From Isoetes taiwanensis (taxonomy: Eukaryota; Streptophyta; Lycopodiopsida; Isoetales; Isoetaceae): a stretch of 64,000 nucleotides of DNA. The DNA lies in assembly GCA_021234155.1 (NCBI GenBank), contig JAJEKV010000298.1:186001-250000 (forward strand), written 5' to 3'. Positions 55,965-64,000 of the stretch are shown here, in pieces. The position numbers and the translations under genes were made by a program. Below the pieces are notes generated by a model. The model did no database searches. It had not been told where the DNA came from and saw nothing but the letters and a program-made list of their open reading frames with translations. Within the stretch, counting starts at the first letter, position 1, and every line of letters starts with the position of its first letter.

Positions 55965-58347
55965 TGATGATTTGCCACATTTTGTGGCAGCAAGAGAAAA
56001 TATACAACACAAGAAGAAGACAAAGTACGCCAATCTTTGATTTTAAGCTGATTACACTCTTGAAGGATTATTTTGTTTGGATCATTGAAGAATTTTTTGA
56101 TGAAGACTAAGGAAGGACATTCATGGAAGCTATTTCATTAGATCAAATTAAATGGTCACAAGGAGCAAAGAAAAAAGTCAAGTCATCATATTTGAGCAAA
56201 CAAGAGAGCAAAGGACACAAACATTTACTTTGAAGACATAAGAAGGTTTTGAAGACCCCCAAGAGTTCCATGGTATGTGCAAAATAACTCTAGATCAAGT
56301 TCATATTGAGGCAAATTCCTATACCATTATTTCACCCCATACCACCTTCTTTCCTTGATTTCCAAGTTGGTACATCCTCAATCAACCTTGTTTTCCAATT
56401 GACAACATTTTTTGTCTAGCCAAAAAGCTTCACTCTCATCTCTTCCATAACTCCATACATTCATTTCCATGATAAGCTTCCAAAAAGAAAAATGGTCAAG
56501 AAATTTGCAAAAGTTATGCATAAAAGGTGGCATTGTGCCACGTATAATATGGAAGCCACCTCACATCTCCATCATTCCTCATCATCACTTACATCATACT
56601 CCCTCCATCCCCAAGTTCAAAAATTAAAAATTGGCTAAAGGGCTTCCATTTTTCAAGTTGATTATGATTCTATGTAATATTGCCACTTGGGAGTGCCATG
56701 TCATTTGCACACCATCCTCCTCATCATCATATATGCCATACCGTGTCATCCACATCCATAAGTTGAAAAAGTTTTTTGGCTAGACAAAAATTGAGTCAAG
56801 ATACATTGCCATGTCATTTGCCTAGTCATCACCATTGCCATGTCATATGCCATCACAATTGCCTAGTCATTTTTTTTTGCCATATTTCACATCCTATGGT
56901 TAAGCTATGCAAAAATTATTCCTAGCAAAAGATTCCAATTGAGATGGGAGAATATGCTAATATCCTTTATCTTGGCCTTTGGATTATTGCCTTGAGATTC
57001 GTGCCTTTCTATAAAAAAAAAAAAAAAAAAAATTTCCTATTCTACCCCACCTAGCATTTTCTACCTCCCCCCCTGCCCGGCTCATCCACCAATCCACACC
57101 CTCCCGTGGCACCATGGGGCATGGGGGGGAAGGGCAGGCAGTTCCCCCTTCATAATGCACGCGTTTATTAGGAAGAAATTGCGGTAAAACTCCTTTTATA
57201 CACTAGTGCGCTTTTTTCTAAACATGCACGTGGGATATTTGGACTATTTTCAAGAACCCTAATTTTTTCGATGAAGGCCAAGATCCGGGAAAATTGGTTG
57301 GAATTACACAGCTTAATCATAGCTCTGCACCCTCCATTCACCTACACGCATCCATACCGACTCATAAACAAACAAAATTTGAATTTCACAGAATTTGCCA
57401 AGATTTGAACTGAAACAGGGGGCGTTTAAGATGGATTGAGATCTTGCATTGTTTTTAGGGGGTTGTATGCGTGAAGAACGTCGACTTGAAGCTTTTTAGA
57501 GGCGGATTGGTGATTCCTAGTTTGCATTTGCTCCTCTAGCCTCCAAATTCGGAAGAATTGGCGGGCTATTGAGATTATCGACCACTTTTGAGATTATTGA
57601 CAATTTGATCTGTTTGATTGTTTTTCACGAGACCATTAGATTCGAGGGAAATTGATGTTGATCTTTTGAATAGCTTCTTGAATGAAAATCGACCTTAGAA
57701 AAAATTAGGTGTGGTGATTGTTCTTGAGTTTAATCCTTGATTTTCAGAAAACTAAAAATAATTTAGTTTTGAAATTTTTATGCACTATAACTAGAGGGTA
57801 TTTCCGGTGATACACTTGAAAAACACAAAAAGCCAATTAGATTTCATATTAGGTAAAGTTGCTCTCGGGTTCTTGCACAGTCAGACTGATAGGAGATTTT
57901 AATCAAATTCTACCCTTTAGGTTGTTAATTGCCTGCAATTTTTAAGTTGCCTTCAATCTAGACACCGGTCGAGGAGATATCTCAAATTTCCAAAACTAAA
58001 AAACTTGTTCCATCTTCAATCTGCAAAAATAGCTTCATTGTTTTGGTATTGACCAATTTTGACCGGTCGGAAGTGTGATTTTGAGAACCTTGCTTATCTC
58101 AGCTCTATCTAGACTTTTGAACACTGATTCCCACATCTGTTAAGAAGATCTCTATCAAAAAATCAATTGATTTGCTTGATTTGATTTTAAATGGCACAAG
58201 TTTATGGTCAGACCATTTTTTGCTTGAGGAAAGCGGTCGATCTTGAAATTTGATGACTTTTCAGGTTTTGGTGATTGAGTGGTTGCCTTAAGCAACACGG
58301 AGGTTCTAAACCATTAGGTTGGAGGTTTTGCCAAAAAGCCTTCAACA
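55965..58347 (+). repeat. LTR4, 3' LTR of dimer copy B
   Basis: Starts TGATGATTTGCCACA. This copy best preserves the complementary GGCAGCA of the terminal hairpin. It ends CAACA at 58347, followed by CGGAT and the continuing left arm of the Mutator-like element. Confidence 0.9.
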
Positions 58348-58960
58348 CGGATCATCCATCCGATCCCCCTCAAAGGGATCCCCACGGTCGATGTACATTG
58401 CCCCTAGGGACGATATCGGGCCGAGGTGATCCCCTCCTCGGGATCCCCGGGCACCCGTGGCGGATCCCTCCTCGGGATCAAACCCTAATGGCTGATAACG
58501 GCGGACGCTATCCGCCGAGGTGATCCCCTCCTCCGGGATCCCCGGGCACCGGGCGGGATCCCCTCCTCACGGGATCACCCGCCATGGCAGATAATGGCGA
58601 CGCTTATCCGCCAGGTGATCCCTCTCCGGGATCCCGGGCACCGGGACGCGGATCCCCTCCTCAAGGATCACCCGGCGTGGGTGACGGCGGACCCTATCAG
58701 CCTGGTCACGCCCCGGAGGCATTAACGGCGGACCCTATCGCCGAGGTGATCCCTCCTCCCGGGATCCCGGGCACCGGACTTGGATCCCTCCTGGGATCAC
58801 CCCTCAATGGCGATACTTGGCGGGCCTTCTATCACCGAGTGATCCCCCTCTCAGGATCCCGTGAGCCGAGCAACGGCGGGGCGCTATCGCCGTGGCGATC
58901 CCCCTCCTCCCGGGATCCCCGATATGGTAGCGTGGAGGCAGGAGCTATTCTCCATGGATT
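58348..58960 (+). repeat. Left arm of the Mutator-like element, inner segment: GC-rich tandem array
   Basis: About six or seven units of 55-95 bases (several shortened), each with paired GATCCC..GGGATC motifs around CTCCTC and a link such as GGCGGACGCTATCCGCCGAG. The same units occur inverted at 61985-62760. The open frames here reflect lack of stops in GC-rich repeats; they are not genes. Confidence 0.85.
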
Positions 58961-59376
58961 AGATGCACTCCGGTCGGGCTTCTTTGTCGGCCATTAGATC
59001 CGGTGATGATTATCGGCCCCGATCCCGGGATCCGAAGCGGCAACTTTAATTTTTAAAATTAAATTCGGACAGGCCATTAATCGTATGCGTGGCCAATCCC
59101 GTCGCCCACGTAGGACCTTGGGATACCGGAGGGGCGGCGAGCACTCCGTCGATTCGAAAGAGTCAAGTCCGGGCGCCAAAACTCTCGCGGTGGGCGCCAC
59201 CGGTTCTCTGTGCACATTGGTTTTTTGTCGGGCGGCGGCACCATTAGCGGCCGCTTTGGAAGTCGTTTACATACGTTTACCTCTGTATTAGATAACGGAT
59301 TCCGGAGGTAAAATCGACCCTTTCGATCGGTTATATCAAGTTTTTACTATTTCCTACTATTCTTTACTAAATCTTC
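58961..59376. other. Interior of the Mutator-like element, no gene recognised
   Basis: GC-rich, with one 68-codon plus frame (59085-59291) that is Arg/Ala-rich and shows no domain. Then T-rich sequence to 59376 with an intron-like look. Confidence 0.4.
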
Positions 59377-59766
59377 TTGTGGCTTGCGGATGGGCGAATC
59401 CTTAAACACGGAAGTCAGCCTCAACACCCGTTTTTGGCGAATCTTTGTCTTGACGGGGCTTCATATGCATTGCAGATTCCGGACGTCCCCGCACAGTGTG
59501 AAGCGGAGTCGGATCCGAGGTGGAGTCCAAAGCCGTCGGGGCAACAAAAATTGGATGAAGGGAGGAAAAATGCGGTGGGGAAGAATCTGAGAGGAGGAGG
59601 TGAAAGAACGAGCTTCGTGGGCGCTCAACCGGCGGGCAATTTGAATGAGGAAGGGGGGCGAAAGGAGGGTGTTGTCATAAGAGCGAGCGATCTGGCGTTA
59701 TTTGAGCGAAGAGCCCCCGATTCTGATTCACGATCAGGCGGCAAAGAGATGGAAGTGCTTAGTTGA
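59377..59766 (+). CDS. Unrecognised frame in the transposon interior (129 residues)
   Basis: Hydrophilic, rich in Gly, Glu, Arg and Ser ('QQKLDEGRKNAVGKNLRGGG'). A splice-acceptor-like GCATTGCAG occurs within it near 59480. It overlaps the next frame (59702). Could be part of a captured gene spread over several frames and exons. No transposase motif is visible. Confidence 0.35.
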   Translation: MWLADGRILKHGSQPQHPFLANLCLDGASYALQIPDVPAQCEAESDPRWSPKPSGQQKLDEGRKNAVGKNLRGGGERTSFVGAQPAGNLNEEGGRKEGVVIRASDLALFERRAPDSDSRSGGKEMEVLS

Positions 59767-60049
59767 TGACCGCACAAAAAGTTACTCCGGAAGGTTGAGC
59801 TCGAAAATCACGGGTTTCGAGTGCATGCCTTTGGTTGATAGGTGGCGGGTTCCTCGATGCGGCAGGGGAGGATCCCAAACCGTATTCATTTGCCCAATCT
59901 TGAGCCGCCAAGGCGAATGCCAATCGGAAGAAGAGGAGTTATGCAAAGGTTTACGTGGCGGAAGCATGGATCCGGACTATAAATATGCCCACAACCTCAC
60001 CCTAAAATTGCAGAGGGCGGGGAGACATCTTTGGAGTGGTGGGCGATGA
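59702..60049 (+). CDS. Unrecognised frame in the transposon interior (115 residues)
   Basis: Contains three scattered cysteines ('ECMPLVDRWRVPRCGRGG', 'FICPILSRQGECQSEEEELC') and ends near the start of the next frame (60036). The overlap of 14 bases and similar composition suggest one gene interrupted by a frame change. Not recognised. Confidence 0.4.
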   Translation: MSEEPPILIHDQAAKRWKCLVDDRTKSYSGRLSSKITGFECMPLVDRWRVPRCGRGGSQTVFICPILSRQGECQSEEEELCKGLRGGSMDPDYKYAHNLTLKLQRAGRHLWSGGR

Positions 60050-60875
60050 GCAAATTGAAATGGGTCTTCTCGATAAGAGCCAAAGAGAAGCCTTCATTAA
60101 TTTACAGCTGCAGAGGAAGAAAGCAAGTGAATTGGAAAGCCAACAATTGCAGATCGAGGAGATAAAGGCACGGATCAGGCAGAGCACCAAAAATTTAATC
60201 TCTGATGATGAGCTTTGGCCTCCACTAACCAAAGAGCAGGAGCAAAGCCAATTGGGCCGGGATGATGTGGCGAGGAGGTGGCTGCGGCAGCGAGGTAAGC
60301 ATTCGTCCCCTTTGCCTAAACCTGCCCCTTTGCCTAAAGCTGCCCCTTTGCCTAAACCTGTGTTGCCAAAGCCAGGCCCAAAAAATTCTCGGAGGCATCG
60401 TGCAGATCCAAAACCCCCAAAACCTCCTCCTAAATCCACTTGGAATTCATGGCACGCTTCTTGGATCTGGCTGGAACCGAGGCTCGAAGATAATATTCCC
60501 AAGCCCAGCAAGATTATGCTGTATCATTTGTACTCTGTCGATCCACATTTTCTCGATTCTGTTTTGGACTACCAAAGAGGTGTTGATGCCGATCGATGGC
60601 AGTGCCCCTTCACATTAAATTTCCCTGTGGTGGTTGAGAGCCCCTTCATCAAGGTGGGCACGATCCATGTGTTACGAACAACTCCCTTTTCAATATTGTA
60701 CACGTCCCGAATTTTCAACACATCATCCCTACACATGCTTTCCTGTCCATTCACTTCAAGTCTCAACCTCCACCTCTCTTCATGCATGTTCATTACACTA
60801 CATTGGCGTGTGCCATTGGACAAGCTACGTCTTACCCATTCCCTCAATTCTTGTGAGATCGGGGTGCTAGCTTGA
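60036..60875 (+). CDS. Coiled-coil and proline-repeat protein frame (279 residues), unrecognised
   Basis: Residues about 10-55 are a charged helix, likely a coiled coil ('SQREAFINLQLQRKKASELE'). Residues 88-112 repeat 'PLPKPA' three to four times, followed by a basic Pro-rich stretch. At 130-145 there is a Trp-rich segment ('WNSWHASWIWLEP'), then a globular-looking 'KIMLYHLYSVDPHFLDSVLD'. From about residue 195 the sequence becomes Ser/Leu/His-rich and is probably past the real end. No DDE or zinc-finger transposase signature is seen. Best reading: a captured host gene fragment or an accessory protein of the transposon. Confidence 0.5.
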   Translation: MVGDEQIEMGLLDKSQREAFINLQLQRKKASELESQQLQIEEIKARIRQSTKNLISDDELWPPLTKEQEQSQLGRDDVARRWLRQRGKHSSPLPKPAPLPKAAPLPKPVLPKPGPKNSRRHRADPKPPKPPPKSTWNSWHASWIWLEPRLEDNIPKPSKIMLYHLYSVDPHFLDSVLDYQRGVDADRWQCPFTLNFPVVVESPFIKVGTIHVLRTTPFSILYTSRIFNTSSLHMLSCPFTSSLNLHLSSCMFITLHWRVPLDKLRLTHSLNSCEIGVLA

Positions 60876-61984
60876 ACCTAACTCCAAAGGATGGGTCAAC
60901 AAACCTACCATGGCGGGGCAAACCTTGGATATTCTTGTGATCAAACCCATAATAAGTGATATGTGAAAATTACGGAAGGAAATAGAGTTGCCACGATTGT
61001 GAAATGGCGGGCGGCCTCGTTATGCCCTCTCCCCTCTCAACCCTTTTCCCTAACGTGTGCGGTGGGCGTGGTCTTTCCTCAACCACATGAGTGTTTCTTT
61101 GTCTTGTCCACGAGGTCCATATGAACACCAATATCGTATTGTGCATTACAAGTTAGTATTAATCTACTAGGTGTAATCTTAATGACAAGCACCTCAAATG
61201 ACTTAAAAAGCAAGATTTATAATCAAACACATAGCTGAGCAAACACATAATCTTGGACTCATGATTTAAAACAAAACACATGTATCAAACAAATACCTCT
61301 TCAACGTCACATATGAATCCTTGTAGGGTCTTTTTTTAACACTCTCTCGAGCCTTGCTTGAACTTCTTAGATAGAAATTGGCGGGTGCTTCACAATTCCT
61401 CTGCTCCCCAAGAACGAAATCTTGGACCCGGTCTGTATGGATGTAGCAAGTCCAAACAAGCATCGGCCACCCCTTGAATATCGGTACAAAATGCTCTTGG
61501 GATACCAATGTAAGTTGCCATGATCAAGCAGGCCATTTGGAGGTGTTTAAATTTTGTATCTCAGCCCTAAAATTTGGAAATAAGAACAAAGAAAATGACA
61601 AGCGCTTGTTTTGGTACATTATCTCGACCCTAATTTGGAAATAAAAACATTAAACACAAAATCGGAAGCTTTTATTTAAAGCCCTTGAACTTACCTCTTC
61701 TCTCTTACGCTCTAACTTCGTCCATAGCTGCCGCAGCCCACAACCGCATTGCGCTCCTCCTCCATGCCTCGCTACGCCGACATCACCACCACATAGCGAG
61801 GGGCCGAACCACACTCAGATGGTGATGGAGGGTGGTCTCGAAGCGTCCCGTGTTCTCATTGTATTGGTTTGTCGGGTGCATGGGCAGAATTCAAACTTAG
61901 AACACTGATTAGTCCACGCCCGCTATCTCTACCGGCCCAAACATTCTCATATTCGGCCTCCGGAATCACGGGGGCAAATGACAA
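60876..61984 (-). other. Transposon interior with minus-strand exon-like pieces
   Basis: On the minus strand a 48-codon frame at about 61542-61396 ('YIGIPRAFCTDIQGVADACL') looks protein-like. An overlapping frame covers 61508-61266. A strong 5' splice site (GAAGAGGTAAGTTC) occurs at about 61694 after a short GC-rich stretch with ATG codons. These look like pieces of a captured gene read opposite to 60036-60875. No identity. Confidence 0.35.
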
Positions 61985-62961
61985 TGGGGATCCGGAGGAG
62001 GGGATCACCACGGCGGATAAGCGTCGCATGGGTTATCACCACGGGGGGATCCGGAGGAGGGATCACGGCGGATAGCGCCACCAGATTATCAGCCCATTAG
62101 GGGTGATCCCTGAGGAGGGGATCCGTCCGGGGGTGCCGGGGATCCCGGGAGGAGGGATCACCTCTATGGATGGCGGCCCGTTATCGTGCGCGGCGGGGTG
62201 ATCCCCGAGGAGGGGATCCAAGGTCGGGGTGCCGGGGATCCCTGAGGAGGGGATCACACCTATGGATAGCGGCCGTAGATTATCGGGCCCATTAGGGGTG
62301 ATCCGGGAGGAGGGGATCCGCAAGCCCCGGTGCCGGGGATCCCTGAGGAGGGGATCACCTCGGCGGATAGGGTCCCGGCCGTCAATTTCTGGGTCCGGGT
62401 GACACAGGGTCCGGAAGGGTCAAAATTTTTTCACTACCGGGTGATCCCTGAGGAGGGGATCCGCTGTCCGGGGGCCCTGGGATCCCTGGGAGGAGGGGAT
62501 CACCTCGGCGGATAGCGCCCCACCGTTATCACTACCAGCGGGTGATCCTGAGGAGGGGGATCCTCAAGGGTGGTGCGGGGATCCTGAGGAGGATCACCTC
62601 GGCGGATAGCGTCCGCCCGTTATATCAGTCATTAGGTGATCCGGAGGAGGGGATCCGTCCGGGGTGCGGGATCGGGAGGAGGGGATCACCTCGGCGGGAT
62701 ATCGTCCCACTGCTAATTAACTCATCGGCCGTGGGGATCCGGGAGGAGGGGATCGTGCGTGGATGATCCCGGGGATCTACGAGGAGCGGGCCACGTGATT
62801 GCCGCGAGGGGTTTGGATGGCGGGGGATGCAGGCCGGGTGGCGTCTGCCGTACCCTCGAACGGGGTCTCCGAGCGGACCCCGTCGAGGGAGACCCGGGAT
62901 CCCGGAGGCCGGTAAATTTATCTCCGGGATCACCGAATCAAGGGTAAAAGTATCCTTAACC
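61985..62961 (-). repeat. Right arm of the Mutator-like element: inverted GC-rich tandem array and terminus
   Basis: About eight units complementary to 58348-58960 (GGATCCCTGAGGAGGGGATC-like), then the outer about 200 bases complementary to 35928-36128. Ends CCTTAACC at 62961. Confidence 0.85.
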
Positions 62962-62970
62962 TCTAAGTCC
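62962..62970 (+). repeat. Right 9-bp target-site duplication of the Mutator-like element
   Basis: TCTAAGTCC, matching TCTAAGTCA at 35919-35927. Confidence 0.65.
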
Positions 62971-64000
62971 TCTCACCCACGATTCACATGTGAAATGACT
63001 AATAATAAATTCTAGCTACTAATTTAAAGATGTGACTTTACAAGATACAATTCCATATTAAAGCCTATAAAAATCCAAAAGTCTAGGTCACTTTTGGGAT
63101 GTGTGGCTCAAAAAATGCCCACGTATCCTACAACATCTCCAAATAAATGATTAGATAGTTTCTTAACAAAATAAAGTAAGCAAGTTGGCAACTTGTATTT
63201 CTTTAGATTTGACCATCAAATGTACCAATTAGCATTTCCTTTTGCTAGTTGCAATTATCAAAAGGCTGACCCCATGGGGCATATCAAACTAAACATTAGC
63301 TTGGTATAACAGGCACTATTCAAGTGCTACACTTCTAGCCTCTCACAATTAACAAGGCGCAAACCTCCAATTAATTTTTAAGATCACAAGACCTATGAGG
63401 ACCAAATAGCAAAGCTTTTGGACAAACTTATGCAGCGTTTATGGGGCTATAGCCGCTTAAGGCTATAGAGAGAGCAAGTAGTATTTTCTCTTCCAGAAAC
63501 CAGCCCGGTAATAATTTCCTTCCAGAATGAGCAAATTTCATATGTCTACACCCTTTCAAGGTGGTTCTAGAAGCTATTACTGGTTTGCACCAAAAATCCG
63601 ACAGTAGTTAAATTTTATATGGGACTGCTAGCACCACCTATTTGAGCACAGCCAGTAGCAACCTTGATATATATAGATATATATTATATATATATAACCA
63701 CCCCGAAGGGTGGCGCATCCATCCAAGTACCAACGGCGAAAGAATATGCATCTAATCCTAAGGAAAACACCCCAAACCCCGGGTTCTACCCCCGATTCGG
63801 ACTCTGTGAGGATGGGTGGCGGCTCGGATCTCAAGAGATCGCCAGACGGTATAACCCGGCATTACCGGCATAGAACATCTGGGCTAGGGTTGTCCATTCC
63901 ATAAAGCCCCTCATGTACACTTTGCGGATCGGTCGATTCACGCTATGGTTTCGCTTATAGCCTTGGGAGACCTTGAGACTCAAGGTATCACCCTCGAGCC
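62971..64000. other. Flanking sequence, no gene recognised
   Basis: AT-rich up to 63640, then an alternating AT run (63668-63698) and a small hairpin (CCACCC-CGAA-GGGTGG at 63700-63715). From 63716 to the end it is GC-richer, with short frames on both strands and no recognised domain. Before the transposon arrived, 62971 was next to the sequence now ending at 35927. Confidence 0.5.

Larger units (their letters stand above)
36129..58347 (+). mobile_element. Head-to-tail dimer of two Tat-like LTR retrotransposons (copies A and B)
   Basis: The order is LTR1 (36129-38514), internal A, LTR2 (44861-47242), one T, LTR3 (47244-49616), internal B, LTR4 (55965-58347). All four LTRs are 2.37-2.39 kb and nearly identical apart from CAG/CTG-site lesions; the two internal parts are as well. 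Only one base lies between LTR2 and LTR3. Around the whole block TGGAT (36129-36133, overlapping the LTR start as read) and CGGAT (58348-58352) look like one 5-bp target duplication. Same family group as element 1: same primer site, same domain order. Confidence 0.85.
35928..62961. mobile_element. Mutator-like DNA transposon with long GC-rich inverted repeats, split by retrotransposons
   Basis: The left end (35928-36060) is the reverse complement of the right end (62830-62961) over more than 130 bases, e.g. GGATACTTTTACCCTTGATT. The left arm stops at 36128 and resumes at 58348, after the 22-kb retrotransposon block; there it again matches the right arm (GGATCATCCA, GGGACGATAT). Without the insertion the element is about 4.8 kb. 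A 9-bp duplication and ends starting GG fit the Mutator superfamily. The interior lacks a recognisable MURA transposase, so it is probably non-autonomous. Confidence 0.75.

Noticed and set aside
58348-58997. Open frames of 82-137 codons in the GC-rich array
   Set aside because: The DNA is a short tandem repeat with few stops, and the same array is present inverted on the right arm. The frames follow the repeat and show no domain.
58348-62961. Centromeric satellite suggested by the GC-rich repeats near a CENH3-like gene
   Set aside because: The arrays are short, inverted relative to each other and bounded by transposon termini with target duplications, so they belong to the transposon.

Overview
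The window is nuclear DNA of a land plant with a large, repeat-rich genome. The evidence is Ty3/gypsy elements of Tat and chromovirus type, plant-type LINEs, primer sites matching plant tRNA-Gln, tRNA-Asp and initiator tRNA-Met, and a plant-like histone H3. The species cannot be read from the sequence; nothing here is specifically angiosperm. Almost everything is mobile DNA in nested layers. No intact host gene was found; one possible last exon lies at about 35.4-35.7 kb (minus).

Layout. 1-9032: a Tat-like Ty3/gypsy element missing most of its 5' LTR; gag, protease, an extra RNase H, RT, a vestigial RNase H and integrase are readable. 9033-12290: a LINE running into (AAT)n. 12464-13011 and 24101-24495: the two halves of an old minus-strand chromovirus, split by a third element at 13012-24095 (590-bp LTRs, CTGAA/CCGAA target duplication, tRNA-Asp-like primer site, and about 4 kb of extra sequence after integrase). 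24496-28640: minus-strand reading frames of unknown nature with a TATA box and repeated palindromes, ending in a degenerate histone H3/CENH3-like gene. 28505-32043: a 1.3-kb direct duplication carrying the 5' end of that gene and an L1-type RT fragment. 32466-33877: an LTR remnant in minus orientation and a 322-bp MITE. 35928-62961: a Mutator-like DNA element with very long GC-rich inverted repeats. Its left arm was split by a 22-kb head-to-tail dimer of two Tat-like elements (36129-58347) related to the first element. 62971-64000: flanking DNA without a recognised gene.

Three points matter most. (1) The Tat-like family places a catalytically complete RNase H between protease and RT, while the usual RNase H after RT has lost its catalytic aspartates; the same order is seen in three copies. 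(2) The 27.7-28.6 kb minus-strand gene has a histone H3 fold with CENH3-like features and an unusually long N-terminal tail. (3) Differences between otherwise near-identical repeat copies fall mostly at CAG/CTG (CHG) sites as small indels and substitutions. This looks like methylation-linked base-calling error, so many frameshifts may not be real.
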